From: [Actinomadura] parvosata subsp. kistnae
GTDB lineage: Bacteria > Actinomycetota > Actinomycetes > Streptosporangiales > Streptosporangiaceae
Assembly: GCF_900323885.1 (NCBI RefSeq)
Contig: NZ_OOHJ01000023.1
Span: 434,001-498,000 of the forward strand
DNA: 64,000 nt
Direction: 5' to 3'
The first letter of the stretch is position 1; every line of letters starts with the position of its first letter. Shown here in pieces: positions 25,684 to 34,623 of the stretch. Made by a program: the position numbers and the translations under genes. The notes beneath the pieces are model-generated. The model saw only the letters and a program-made list of their open reading frames with translations, was not told the DNA's origin and did not search any database.

Positions 25684-26991
25684 ATGACCGCCATCGACTC
25701 ACCGAGCCTGCCGATCGGCGCGGCGTTCGACCGCATGCCGTTCACGCGCAGGCACGTGCTCATCGCGCTCGCGCTGTTCGTCGCGTTCGTCATCGAGTCG
25801 TGGGAGCAGCTCGCGCTCGTCTACGTCTCCGGCGACCTCGGCGCGAAGCTCGGCATCGACGAGGCGGGCGTCGGGGTCGTGCTGTCGGCGGTGGCGTTCG
25901 GCATGATCCCCGGAGTGCTCGTGTGGGGGCCGGTCGCCGACCGGATCGGGCGCCGGCCGACGGCCTTCTGGTCGCTGCTCGCGTACGGGGTGGTCGCCCT
26001 GGCCTCGGCGTTCGCCCCGAACGCGACCGTGCTGGTGGCGCTGCGGGTGGCCTCCGGGCTGGCGCTGGCCGGCGTCTACACGATCACGTTCCCGCTCTTC
26101 CTGGAGCTGCTGCCGACCCGGCACCGCGGCCGGGCCGCCGTCTACCTGTCGATCGGGTGGCCGATCGGCATGCTCGCCGCGATCGGCGCGTCCATGGGGC
26201 TGGGCGGGCTCGGCTGGCACGTCGTCGTGATCGCCAGCGCCGTGGCCGGGCTGTGGGCGTTCGCGATCAGGGCGTGGGTGCCGGAGTCGCCGTACTGGCT
26301 GGCCGCGCGCGGGCGGCAGGAGGAGGCGCGGGCGGTGCTGCGCTCGCTCGGCAGCCCCGACGCCGAGGCGACGTTCACGGTGGCCCGGCACCGGGCGGGG
26401 CGGCCGCTGGACCTGTTCAGGGGCGGGCTGGCGCGCATCACGCTGGTGATGCTGGCGCTGAACTTCGTCTTCAACTGGGGGTACTGGGGCCTGCAGACGT
26501 GGCTGCCCACGCTGCTGCAGGAGCGCGGGCTGACGCTGTCGGCGTCGCTGGGGTTCGCCGCGCTGAGCGCGCTCATGATGATCCCCGGGTACGTGAGCGC
26601 GTCGCTGCTGACCGGCCGGTTCGGCCGCAAGCCGGTCTTCCTCGTGTACGTGGTCGCGGCCGCGCTGGGCGGCCTCTGGTTCGCCACCGCCGAATCCTCC
26701 TTCGGCCTGTACGCGGGCAACTTCGTGCTGGCGTTCTTCAGCATGGGCGCGTGGGGCGTCTGGAACACCTGGAACGGCGAGTTCTACCCGACCGCCCTGC
26801 GCGGCACCGGCTACTCGTGGGCGACGGCGGCGCAACTCGTCGCCACCACCGTGGCGCCGTCGGCCGTCGGCGCGCTGCTCGCCAACGCCACCGGGTTCAC
26901 CGCTACCATGCTGATCATCAACGCGTTCATGGTGGCGACCGCGCTGCTGGCTGTGCCGTTGCCCGAGACGGAAGGGCGCGAGCTGGAGTGA
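25684..26991 (+). CDS. MFS transporter, sugar/aromatic-acid porter group
   Basis: A 435-residue 12-helix permease. The loop 2-3 motif WGPVADRIGRRPTAFW and the central PESPYWLAARGRQEEARAVL (typical of the sugar/acid:H+ symporter group) are clear. Helix 7 onwards includes LLTGRFGRKPVFLVY, the repeated motif. ATG 25684 follows AGGAG. The stop overlaps the next start (GTGA), so it heads the hydantoinase-like/DUF917 operon and probably imports the substrate of those enzymes. Confidence 0.93.
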   Translation: MTAIDSPSLPIGAAFDRMPFTRRHVLIALALFVAFVIESWEQLALVYVSGDLGAKLGIDEAGVGVVLSAVAFGMIPGVLVWGPVADRIGRRPTAFWSLLAYGVVALASAFAPNATVLVALRVASGLALAGVYTITFPLFLELLPTRHRGRAAVYLSIGWPIGMLAAIGASMGLGGLGWHVVVIASAVAGLWAFAIRAWVPESPYWLAARGRQEEARAVLRSLGSPDAEATFTVARHRAGRPLDLFRGGLARITLVMLALNFVFNWGYWGLQTWLPTLLQERGLTLSASLGFAALSALMMIPGYVSASLLTGRFGRKPVFLVYVVAAALGGLWFATAESSFGLYAGNFVLAFFSMGAWGVWNTWNGEFYPTALRGTGYSWATAAQLVATTVAPSAVGALLANATGFTATMLIINAFMVATALLAVPLPETEGRELE

Positions 26992-27968
26992 TCCTCGGCG
27001 TCGCCCTCGGGGAGTCCGCGCCGGCGGTGGTGGCGGTCCGCGACGGCGCTGCCTCCTGGCCGGTGCCCCGCGGCGTGGCCCGTACGGCGTCGCGCGCCTG
27101 CGTGGCGGCCGACCTCGGCGGGGTGCGCCCGGCCGCGGTGGCGGCGATCCGGGTGGGCGGGCCGTGCCCCGAGGCGCTGCGGCCCGTCGTCGAGCCCGGC
27201 GTCGCCACGATCGTGCGCGGCGGCCACAGCGTGACAGGCCGGCCGCTGGCGCCGCTCGACACCGAGGCGGTGCGGCGGTTCGCGGCCACGTGCGGGCTGG
27301 CCGACTTCGCCGTGACCGCGACCGGGTCGCCGATGCTGGCCGATCACGAGCTGGAGGTGGCGGCCATCGTGGCGGCCGAGGTGCCGCAGGCGCGCATCAC
27401 GCTGTCGTACGAGTTCGGCTACCCCGGGCTGCGCGAGCGTGAGGCGGACGCCATCCGCAACGCGGCCCTCGGGCCCGAGGCGGGGCGGATCGCCGACGAC
27501 GTGGCGCGGGAGCTGCCGGGGGTGCCGGCGTACTTCGCCCGGACGGGAGGCGGGCTGGTGTCGGCGCACTACTTCCGGCGCTTCCCGCTCACCTGCGACC
27601 GGGGGGCGGCGGCCAGCTTGGCGCGGGGGCGAGCGGCGCTTCGCGAGCGCGCGGACGCGGCTTCGGGTGGGGGCGGTGACGCGGGCCCCGGCCTGGCGGA
27701 GGTTCCGGACGGTGTGGCCGCCGCGTACGGGGCGGCGCTCGGGCGGCCCGAGGCGCACGTGGAGCGGATCGTGCTGGCCCGGGGGCGGGCCGAGCTGGAC
27801 CGGGTGCTGCGGGACGCCAGGGACGAGGCGCTCACCCGCGTCGTCAGCGCGGGCGCCGCACCGGGATCGGCCGCGATCGACGAGATCACCGTGAACCCGC
27901 TGTCGTACCTGCCCGACGGCCTCTACCGGGTGCGGGTGACGGCGGGCGGGCGGCCGTGGGCCGGCTGA
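26988..27968 (+). CDS. Hydantoinase/oxoprolinase-like protein, short and motif-degenerate
   Basis: A 326-residue relative of the A subunit of hydantoinase/oxoprolinase. The central part matches well (AATCGLADFAVTATGSPM, ITLSYEFGYPGLREREADAI, GVPAYFARTGGGLVSAHYF, ending NPLSYLPDG-YRVRVTA). The N-terminus reads ILGVALGESAPAVVAVRDG where active homologues carry DxGGTNTDAV, so the ATP-phosphate-binding loop is lost, and the protein is shorter than usual (about 500). It may be regulatory or a structural partner. GTG 26988 overlaps the MFS stop; the gene overlaps DUF917 by 13 bp. Confidence 0.8.
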   Translation: MILGVALGESAPAVVAVRDGAASWPVPRGVARTASRACVAADLGGVRPAAVAAIRVGGPCPEALRPVVEPGVATIVRGGHSVTGRPLAPLDTEAVRRFAATCGLADFAVTATGSPMLADHELEVAAIVAAEVPQARITLSYEFGYPGLREREADAIRNAALGPEAGRIADDVARELPGVPAYFARTGGGLVSAHYFRRFPLTCDRGAAASLARGRAALRERADAASGGGGDAGPGLAEVPDGVAAAYGAALGRPEAHVERIVLARGRAELDRVLRDARDEALTRVVSAGAAPGSAAIDEITVNPLSYLPDGLYRVRVTAGGRPWAG

Positions 27969-28990
27969 TCGACCGCGACGGGCTCGGCCGGTTCTCGGCG
28001 GGTTCGCGGCTGTTCGCGACCGGGGCGGCGCAGTCGTCGTACAACCTGGCCTACGACTGGGCCGCCTCCGTCGTCGGGCCCGGCGTGGAGCTGGTGGCGG
28101 CCGGCGAGCTGGCGCCCGACACCTTGTGCGTGGTGGTCAGCCTGGTCGGCTCCACCACGGCGCTGGGCGAGCAACTGCCGGCCGGGGACGAGCCGGAGCG
28201 GGCCGTCCGGGCGCTGGAACGCAGGCTGGGGGAGCGGGCCGGGGCGGTGGCGGCGCTCAACCTGGCGGCCGAGAACGCCCTGATCCCGCTCATCGCGGCG
28301 GCCGGGCTGGGGCTGCCCCTGGTGGACGGCGACGGTACCGGACGGGTGTTCCCGCTGGTGGAGCAGACCACGTACACGCTGGGCGGGATGAGCGCGGCGC
28401 CGCTGGCCCTGGCCGGCGGGCTCGGGGAGCTGGTGCTGCTGGAGACGGCGGCCGACCGGGTGGAGGAACTGCTGCGTCCCGTGGTGCTGTCGGTCGGCGG
28501 CTGGGCGGTCGCGGCGTGCTACCCGATGGCCGCGCGCGACCTGGCGCGGGTGCTGGTGCCGGGCACGGTGAGCCTCCTCATGCGGGCCGGCGAACCCGGC
28601 GCACCCCGCTCGGCGGCGGCCCCGTACGGGGTGCGGACCTTGTGCCGGGGACGCATCCAGGCGGTCGAGGGCAGCACGGGACACGGGGGCGAGCTGGCGC
28701 TGCCGTCGCTGCCGTCCAGCATCGTGCTGCGCGAATCGGAGGGGCTGCGGCGGCTGGTCCGGCTGGAGGCGCACAACGAGATCGTGCTGGCACTGGCCGA
28801 CGGGGCGGTGGTGGCGACGGTGCCGGACCAGATCTGCATGGTCTCGACGGCCGACGGGATGGTGGTGGACGTGGACAAGGCCGAGCCCGGCCTGGAGGTG
28901 GACATCATGGTGGTCAGGGCCGCACCGGTCTGGCACACGGACCAGGGCCTGGCCCTGGGCGGCCCACGCGCGTTCGGAATCACCCTGTGA
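27956..28990 (+). CDS. DUF917 / S-methyl-thiohydantoin desulfurase-type protein
   Basis: A 344-residue DUF917 protein. The family pattern is evident: VELVAAGELAPDTLCVVVSL, AENALIPLIAAAGLGLPLVD then GDGTGRVFPLVEQTTYTLGG, and the C-terminal beta-rich half LPSSIVLRESEGLRRLV, TVPDQICMVSTADGMVVD. Pfam links this family to thiohydantoin desulfuration; with hydantoinase-like and PucR neighbours, a role in hydantoin or thiohydantoin breakdown is the best inference. GTG 27956 lies inside the preceding gene, so translation is coupled. Confidence 0.9.
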   Translation: MGRLIDRDGLGRFSAGSRLFATGAAQSSYNLAYDWAASVVGPGVELVAAGELAPDTLCVVVSLVGSTTALGEQLPAGDEPERAVRALERRLGERAGAVAALNLAAENALIPLIAAAGLGLPLVDGDGTGRVFPLVEQTTYTLGGMSAAPLALAGGLGELVLLETAADRVEELLRPVVLSVGGWAVAACYPMAARDLARVLVPGTVSLLMRAGEPGAPRSAAAPYGVRTLCRGRIQAVEGSTGHGGELALPSLPSSIVLRESEGLRRLVRLEAHNEIVLALADGAVVATVPDQICMVSTADGMVVDVDKAEPGLEVDIMVVRAAPVWHTDQGLALGGPRAFGITL

Positions 28991-29138
28991 CCGGCACCCG
29001 GGGGCCTGCGGCGCGGGGCCGGTGGCGTGCGGCGAGATGCGGATGCTCCGTGCTGCCGGGCCGTGCGGTGAGAAGCGCGTGCTCCGTGCTGCCGGGCCGG
29101 TGGTGTGCGGTGCCGGGCCGTGCGGTGGGGAGCTCGGG
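28991..29138 (+). repeat. GC-rich repeats between DUF917 and PucR genes
   Basis: TGCTCCGTGCTGCCGGGCCG occurs twice (from about 29043 and 29078), with further CCGGGCCGTGCGGTG copies. The stretch is open in frame with the PucR gene and could be read as an extension rich in AAGPCG, but the ribosome site is nearer 29139. Confidence 0.6.
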
Positions 29139-30812
29139 ATGAGCGGGGTGCGGGGGCCGGGGTGGGAGGCGCCGGTCACGGTGGCGGAGCTGGTCAACGC
29201 GGGGCCGCTGGCCGGGGCGCGCATGTACGGCGCGGGCGAGAACCCCGTGCGCGGGGTGCGGATCGTGGACGAGCCGTCGGTGTTCGCCACGGTGACGCCG
29301 CACACGGCGGTCGTGCTGATCGGGACGGCGGCCAGCGGCGGCTGGGCGGTGGAGATGGCCATGCGCCGGGCCTGGGAGCAGGCGGCGGCGTGCGTGATCG
29401 CGCCCGCCGGCGGGCTGAGCGAGGGCTCGGGCGAGGTGCTGGCCGAACGGCTCGGCGTCACGCTGATCTTCGTGGACGAGGACCCGCTGGTCGTCGCGGT
29501 CCGGGTCGCGTCGGCCGCGTCCCGGCCTGACGCGGCCCGCACCCAGCTCGTGGCCCGCTGCGCCACCCGCCTGGCGGAGGCGGGCGCGTCGGCGCGCCGG
29601 GTGCTCGGGGTGCTGAACGCGGAACTGCCGGGCACCTCGGTCGCCTTCCTCGACCGGTACGGCGCCACCCTCGCGGGCCGCCGCGACGCGCTCACCGACC
29701 AGCCCACCCGCCGGGAGACGCCGCGCGCCGCGATGGGGGACACCTCCCGTGACAAGCCGCACGAAGCATCGCGGGACACGCCCCTTGAAGCGTCGCGTGC
29801 CGTATCGCGCGAGGCACCGCATGAGGGGACGGGCGAGACCGTATCCGCCGGTCGGAGCCGGTGGTCGGCCGAGGTGGAGGTGCCGGACGAGGAGGGCGGC
29901 GTGCTGGGGACGCTGGTCGCCGCCGGTTCTTCCCGGTCACCGGGTTGGCCGGCGGTGGTGCGTACCGTGCTGGAGCTGGCGGTGGCCCCGCTGACGGCGT
30001 GGGCCGCGCGGGAACGCCTGCGCGCCTCCCGCGACTTCGCGCTGCAGGCATCCCTCGCGGAACGCCTCCTCACCGAACCCGAACCCGAACCCGAACTCGG
30101 CTTCGACCCCGCACCCCGACCCCAGGGCGGGGTGGAGGACACCGACAGTGCGCGGGCGGCCGCGATCGCGCTCGGCTGGCCGATCAGGGGCCCGCTCACC
30201 GCGTACCGGATCCGCCCGCTGGCGGAGCCCGGCCAGGCGGCGCCGGTGGGGCCGGGTGACGGGCCGCTCGCGTACACGCTGATCACCGCCGCTCTCGGCC
30301 AGGTGCCCGTCCTGACGAGGGGGGACGGCTGGGCGGGGTGGTCGGCGCTGGGCCCGTCCGACCTGGCGGAGCGGCTCGGGCAGGCGCTGCGGAGCATGCC
30401 GTGGCCGTGCGCCGGAGGAGCGGGCGCGCAGGTGGAGGGGCTGGGCGGGCTGGCGGAGTCGCTGCTGGGCGCGGAGGCGGCGGCGTACGTGGCGGGAGGC
30501 GCGGGAGTGGTGCGGCGGGCGGACCGGATGGGCCCGGCGGAGCTGCTCGGCGCGCTGCCGACGGCGGCGCTGCGGGCGCCGGCGGCGGTCGTGCTGCGCC
30601 CGCTGCTGGCGATCGACCGGGACGGCACGCTGCTGGAGACGCTGGGCGCGGTCCTGGACGAGGGCGGCGCGCTGAGGGCGGCCGAGCGGCTGGGCGTGCA
30701 CCGCAACACGATCACCACCCGCCTGGACCGCATCAAGTCCGCCGGTTTCGACCTCGACGACGCCCCCACCCGCCTGGCCTTGCAGCTCGCCTGCCACGTG
30801 ATGCTCCGCTGA
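29139..30812 (+). CDS. PucR-family transcriptional regulator
   Basis: A 557-residue regulator. An N-terminal PucR sensor (VTVAELVNAGPLAGARMYGA, VRGVRIVDEPSVFATVTPHT, up to residue 120) is followed by a GAF/GGDEF-like middle and the C-terminal HTH at about 510-545 (RAAERLGVHRNTITTRLDRI). Unusual is a charged low-complexity insertion at about residues 188-245 made of SRD-P-EASR-like repeats. PucR proteins control purine, allantoin or hydantoin catabolism. ATG 29139 has GGGGAG at suitable distance. It lies directly downstream of the MFS/hydantoinase/DUF917 genes and is their likely regulator. Confidence 0.92.
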   Translation: MSGVRGPGWEAPVTVAELVNAGPLAGARMYGAGENPVRGVRIVDEPSVFATVTPHTAVVLIGTAASGGWAVEMAMRRAWEQAAACVIAPAGGLSEGSGEVLAERLGVTLIFVDEDPLVVAVRVASAASRPDAARTQLVARCATRLAEAGASARRVLGVLNAELPGTSVAFLDRYGATLAGRRDALTDQPTRRETPRAAMGDTSRDKPHEASRDTPLEASRAVSREAPHEGTGETVSAGRSRWSAEVEVPDEEGGVLGTLVAAGSSRSPGWPAVVRTVLELAVAPLTAWAARERLRASRDFALQASLAERLLTEPEPEPELGFDPAPRPQGGVEDTDSARAAAIALGWPIRGPLTAYRIRPLAEPGQAAPVGPGDGPLAYTLITAALGQVPVLTRGDGWAGWSALGPSDLAERLGQALRSMPWPCAGGAGAQVEGLGGLAESLLGAEAAAYVAGGAGVVRRADRMGPAELLGALPTAALRAPAAVVLRPLLAIDRDGTLLETLGAVLDEGGALRAAERLGVHRNTITTRLDRIKSAGFDLDDAPTRLALQLACHVMLR

Positions 30813-31004
30813 GCCCACCAGATGCGACGGCGGACGCCGCGCCAAGCCCATCGCACCCAGCCGGACGCCCAGCCGGACGCCCAGCCGACGTCGCGCCAGA
30901 TGCCGCCGGATGCCGTGCCGTGCGGTGCCGTGTGCCGTGCTCGATGCCGCGCCGAGAGGCCGCGTGGCATGCTCGTAGACGGCACCCCCCGGAAGGAGGC
31001 CCCG
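30813..31004. other. Gap with short repeats before phosphoesterase gene
   Basis: No gene. It contains tandem GCCCAGCCGGAC units (about 30850-30890) and TGCCGTG repeats (about 30905-30940), then the GGAAGGAGG ribosome site for the next gene. Confidence 0.55.
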
Positions 31005-31856
31005 TTGGCGGAGGCGGAGCTGTCAGGCGAGAGCAGGCTGCTGGCGGTCAGCGACCTGCACGTCGGCTATGCCGAGAACAGAGCGATCGTGGAGGAGCTG
31101 AAGCCTTTCACGCCCGGCGACTGGCTGCTGGTGGCGGGCGACGTGGGGGAGCGGCTGGAGAGCATCACGTGGGCGCTCGGCCTGCTGGCGAGCCGGTTCG
31201 AGCGGGTGGTGTGGGTGCCGGGCAACCACGAGCTGTGGACGGTGCCGGGCGAGCCGCCCGAGCTGCGGGGCGTGGCGCGTTACGAGCACCTGGTGAAGGT
31301 GTGCCGCGAGCTGGGCGTGCTCACGCCGGAGGACGAGTACCCGCTGTGGGCGGGCGCGGGCGGCCCGGTGCGGGTGGTGCCGCTGTTCCTGCTGTACGAC
31401 TACACGTTCCTGCCGCCGGGTCACCACACGAAGGAGAGCGCGCTGGCGTACGCCCACAGCACGGGCGTGGTCTGCACCGACGAGTACGTCCTGCACCCGG
31501 ACCCGTACCCGTCGCGGGAGGCGTGGTGCCAGGCGCGGGTGGCGCTGACGCGGCGGCGGCTGGCGGAGCTGGACGACGACGTGCCGCTGGTGTTCGTCAA
31601 CCACTATCCGCTGGTACGGGAGCCGACGGACGTGCTGCGGTATCCCCAGTTCGCGCAGTGGTGCGGCACGACCGCGACCCGCGACTGGCACCGCCGCCAC
31701 CGCACGGCCGCGATGATCTACGGCCATCTGCACATCCCGCGCGTGACCTGGTACGACGGGGTGCGTTTCGAGGAGGTCTCACTCGGCTACCCGAGGGAGT
31801 GGAAGCCCCGCCCGGGCAACCGCCGCCTGCTGCGCGATGTACTGCCGGCCTCGTAG
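31005..31856 (+). CDS. Calcineurin-like metallophosphoesterase
   Basis: A 283-residue dinuclear metallophosphoesterase. All signature blocks are present: SDLHVGY (D-x-H), AGDVGE (GDxxE-like), PGNHEL (GNHE), VNHYPL and YGHLHIP (GHxH). Family members hydrolyse phosphodiesters or nucleotides; in streptomycetes close relatives sit near phosphopantetheinyl transferase genes, which is not the case here. TTG 31005 is chosen because GGAAGGAGG lies 5 nt upstream; ATG 30969 is a longer in-frame alternative. Confidence 0.92.
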   Translation: MAEAELSGESRLLAVSDLHVGYAENRAIVEELKPFTPGDWLLVAGDVGERLESITWALGLLASRFERVVWVPGNHELWTVPGEPPELRGVARYEHLVKVCRELGVLTPEDEYPLWAGAGGPVRVVPLFLLYDYTFLPPGHHTKESALAYAHSTGVVCTDEYVLHPDPYPSREAWCQARVALTRRRLAELDDDVPLVFVNHYPLVREPTDVLRYPQFAQWCGTTATRDWHRRHRTAAMIYGHLHIPRVTWYDGVRFEEVSLGYPREWKPRPGNRRLLRDVLPAS

Positions 31857-31935
31857 ACCTCTGCGCGGCCGATCTTTCGATGGTCGCGTCCGGCCCGTGC
31901 TCCTGGCGTGATCCGGCGGCGGCAGGGTCAGGATC

Positions 31936-32733
31936 ATGAGAAGGATGCTCGCGATTCTGGTGGCCTGTGTCGCTCTGCTGTCGGGCGCCGCTTCCGCGCA
32001 GGCAGGGACCAAGGATCCGGTCCAGGCGCTGAAGGCCGTCCTGGGGCCCGGTGAAGGCGTGCACTTCACCGAGACGACCACTCTTCTGGACGGCGCCGAC
32101 GAACGGGCGGAGCGCCGCCGCAAGGGGACGTTCGTGTTCGACGCCAAGGGCGGCGTCGAGGCCCTGGACGTCACCACCACGGGAGGTGAGCACGGTCCCG
32201 AACGCGTCATCGGTTTCAACCACGACATCGGCGGCACCGGCTACCAGTCCGGCGGTCTCGTGGGAAAGTGGCTGAAGAAGGGCAAGACCTGGTGGAAGGA
32301 CTCCCACCAGCTTCACCTCTGGCACACCGAGCTGCTCGGCTACGACGAGCAACTCGTCAACCCGGGCGAGCCCGCGACCCTGGCCGCCCTGCTGAAGAAC
32401 GGGCGGCGCAGCGGGGACACCGTGACCGGCACGATCACGTTCAAGCAGCTCGAGCGGGTCTCCCGCTGGGCGGAGCACGCCACCCACATCCGCTGGGACT
32501 CGGACACGAGACTCGGCTACACCGTCACGCTGACCTCCTCGGGCCTGGTCAGCAGGGTGCGCAGCGTGTTCACGTTCCCCGACGGCGTGGACGAGCTATC
32601 GGGCAGGACCCTGCACGTCGACACCCGCTACGACCGGTGGGGCGGCGCAGTGTCGATCAAGGTACCCGACCCGCGCAGGACGACCAGCGAGCTTTGCATC
32701 GAAGGCCACTGCAACTGGCGCCTTCCCGGCTGA
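31936..32733 (+). CDS. Secreted protein of unknown function
   Basis: A 265-residue protein with a Sec signal peptide (MRRMLAILVACVALLSGAAS, cleavage likely after AQA). The mature part is beta-rich: GVHFTETTTLLDGADERAER, GTFVFDAKGGVEALDVTTTG, SGDTVTGTITFKQLERVSRW, LGYTVTLTSSGLVSRVRSVF. This alternation resembles lipoprotein folds of the LppX/LolA type, but there is no lipobox and I cannot assign a family with confidence. A Cys pair occurs at the end (LCIEGHCNW). ATG 31936 has AGGA close upstream. Confidence 0.75.
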   Translation: MRRMLAILVACVALLSGAASAQAGTKDPVQALKAVLGPGEGVHFTETTTLLDGADERAERRRKGTFVFDAKGGVEALDVTTTGGEHGPERVIGFNHDIGGTGYQSGGLVGKWLKKGKTWWKDSHQLHLWHTELLGYDEQLVNPGEPATLAALLKNGRRSGDTVTGTITFKQLERVSRWAEHATHIRWDSDTRLGYTVTLTSSGLVSRVRSVFTFPDGVDELSGRTLHVDTRYDRWGGAVSIKVPDPRRTTSELCIEGHCNWRLPG

Positions 32734-32763
32734 CGGCGGCGACGTCCACGCGGCCTGCCGCCG

Positions 32764-33894
32764 TCATAGCCCTTTGAGGTAGGCGGCGAAGGCGTTCAGG
32801 GCGGGCTCGGGGTCGGCGCGGCCGACGCCGATCCTGAACCGGTCGGCGGGGGTGTCGGTGAGCTGGGACCGATAAATGCTGGCCGGAAGCAGCAGCACGC
32901 CCGCGCGTTCGACCAGATCCGTGCAGAATGTCTCGACGCCCTCGGGGCCGAGGTAGCGGGGGAAGGCGACGCAGCCGCCGTCGGGGGCCCGCCATTCGAA
33001 CAGGTCGCTGAACTCGGTGAAGAACGCCTCGAAGCGGGGCAGGTTGGCGGCGATGATGGCGCGGTTGCGTTCCAGGATGCGGTCTCGGGCCTTGAGGGCG
33101 ATCCGGGCGAGCACTTCGCTGGGCGCGGCGTTGCAGATGGTGGTGTAGTGCTTGGCTCGTTCGAGGCGGGCGCGCACGGCGCGGTCGCGGCAGGTGATCC
33201 AGCCGATGCGCAGGCCGGGCAGGCCGAGCGACTTGGAGGTGACGTTCAGCGACAGGGCGGTGGGGGACAGGTCGGCGGCCTGCGGGAGGGTGCGGGCGGG
33301 GTCGAGCTCGAGGCCGCGGTAGACCTCGTCGCTGAACAGGTGGATGCCGCGCTCGTCGCACATGGCGGCCAGGCGGGCGAGGTCGGCGGCGGGGATGAGG
33401 GCGCCGGTGGGATTGTTGGGGAAGTTGATCGACACGACGCGCGTGGTCGGGCGCAGGGCGGCCGCGACGGCGTCGAGGTCGAGCGCCCAGTCCCGGCCGG
33501 GGTCGAGGGCGACGCCGGTGACCTCGCACAGTGACAGGGGCACGGTCTCGGCGGCCTGGTAGTTGGGGGTGATGACGACCGCGTGGTCGCCGGGGCCGAG
33601 CAGCACCTGCATGGCCAGGTAGAGCGCTTCCTCGGCGCCGGCGAAGCAGATGACGTCGTCGGGGCCGGCGGTGTCGTACGTGGCGGCGATGGCCTGGCGC
33701 AGCGCCGGGTCGCCGTACGTCTCGGTGTAGCCGAGGGAGAGCGTTTCCCAGGCGTGGGCGTCGTCGGGGTCGGCGAGGGCGAGCAGCTCGGACATGGTCA
33801 TGGTCTGGGCGTCGGAGGCGGTGAGGTGGTGCCGCGCGGTGAACTCCCAGCGCGAGAAGTAGACCTCCAGCCTGAAGTCGGGCAATCGGGTCAT
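32764..33894 (-). CDS. PLP-dependent aminotransferase, class I/II
   Basis: A 376-residue fold-type I aminotransferase. It has the family landmarks: LGYTETYGDPALRQAIA, NFPNNPTGALIP, FSDEVYRGLELDP, and SKSLGLPGLRIGW, in which the lysine of SKS binds PLP. The C-terminal domain holds RFRIGVGR, the substrate-carboxylate arginine. It probably acts on an amino acid related to the signal sensed by its operon partner. ATG 33894 overlaps the stop of the upstream PAS/HTH regulator (ATGA), so the two are coupled. Confidence 0.95.
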   Translation of the reverse strand: MTRLPDFRLEVYFSRWEFTARHHLTASDAQTMTMSELLALADPDDAHAWETLSLGYTETYGDPALRQAIAATYDTAGPDDVICFAGAEEALYLAMQVLLGPGDHAVVITPNYQAAETVPLSLCEVTGVALDPGRDWALDLDAVAAALRPTTRVVSINFPNNPTGALIPAADLARLAAMCDERGIHLFSDEVYRGLELDPARTLPQAADLSPTALSLNVTSKSLGLPGLRIGWITCRDRAVRARLERAKHYTTICNAAPSEVLARIALKARDRILERNRAIIAANLPRFEAFFTEFSDLFEWRAPDGGCVAFPRYLGPEGVETFCTDLVERAGVLLLPASIYRSQLTDTPADRFRIGVGRADPEPALNAFAAYLKGL

Positions 33895-34514
33895 GGTCGC
33901 GGGCTCCTTCTGTGCTCGGCGAGCAGCGCGTACAGGGTGGATCGGGAGATCTTGAGCGCGCCGGCGACGACGGGGACGGCGCGGCGCACGGCGAAGACGC
34001 CCGCCGCGTCGAGCTCGGCCAGCAGGGCGAGCCGGTCGTCGCGGGTGAGGCGCTCGGCCGGACGCCCGTGCTCGCGGACGTACGCGCCGACGATCTGGTG
34101 CACCCGCTCGGCCCAGTCCTGCTCGAACAGGGCCTCGGGGCGGGGCGCGGTCGGCGCGGCGAACGCGGCCAGCAGCGCGGCGGCCTGTTCGAGCGGGGTG
34201 CGGTCGAGGTTGACGCAGAGCACGGCCGACGGCTCGCCGTCGTCGTCGCGCAGCACGGCGCTGACGGAGGACAGCCGCCGCCCGTCGGACAGCAGCTTCT
34301 CGTACGGGCCGTAGACGTCGTCGCCGGCCGGGTCGAGGCGCTTCAGCTCGCCGAGCATCGACGGGTCGCCGGTGGCGCGCCTGGACAGGGGGTTCCACAC
34401 GGCGAGGACGCGGTCGGTGGCGGCGTCGTGCAGGACCACTTCGGCGTGCGGCGCGAGCAGCCGGGCGATGGCCGCGCCGACCGGCGACCACCTCCGCACG
34501 CGGGGATCCGTCAT
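33891..34514 (-). CDS. YheO-type PAS / HTH regulator (DauR-like)
   Basis: A 207-residue regulator. An N-terminal YheO-like PAS sensor (HAEVVLHDAATDRVLAVWNP, SVSAVLRDDDGEPSAVLCVN) is followed by a C-terminal HTH_22 (VPVVAGALKISRSTLYALL). DauR, a characterised member, represses D-arginine catabolism. ATG 34514 is set by a TACCAT -10 hexamer (34526-34521, minus strand) 6 nt upstream, so it is leaderless. It overlaps the aminotransferase gene and is divergent from an ArsR/MFS pair; amino-acid-linked regulation of the aminotransferase is the natural reading. Confidence 0.9.
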   Translation of the reverse strand: MTDPRVRRWSPVGAAIARLLAPHAEVVLHDAATDRVLAVWNPLSRRATGDPSMLGELKRLDPAGDDVYGPYEKLLSDGRRLSSVSAVLRDDDGEPSAVLCVNLDRTPLEQAAALLAAFAAPTAPRPEALFEQDWAERVHQIVGAYVREHGRPAERLTRDDRLALLAELDAAGVFAVRRAVPVVAGALKISRSTLYALLAEHRRSPRP

Positions 34515-34623
34515 GGTCGGATGGTACGTCCACCTCGGACATTCCGTCCAATTCGTCGGATTGCCAACAGTTCTTCGCGAACAACCCTTTGCGAAGAAGT
34601 GTTTGCGGTCTAGGCTCCGGAAC
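34515..34623. promoter_or_regulatory. Back-to-back leaderless promoters with ArsR-type operator
   Basis: Minus side: TACCAT at 34526-34521 for the PAS regulator. Plus side: TTGCGA (34589-34594), 16-bp spacer, TAGGCT (34611-34616), then 7 nt to ATG 34624. TTCTTCGC (34571-34578) and GCGAAGAA (34591-34598) are perfect 8-bp inverted arms, the second overlapping the -35, which is where an ArsR repressor would bind. Confidence 0.78.

Noticed and set aside
27923-30985. A 1020-residue open frame on the minus strand
   Set aside because: It is antisense to the DUF917 and PucR genes, is Ser/Arg/Pro-rich without any domain, and results from high-GC codon mirror effects.
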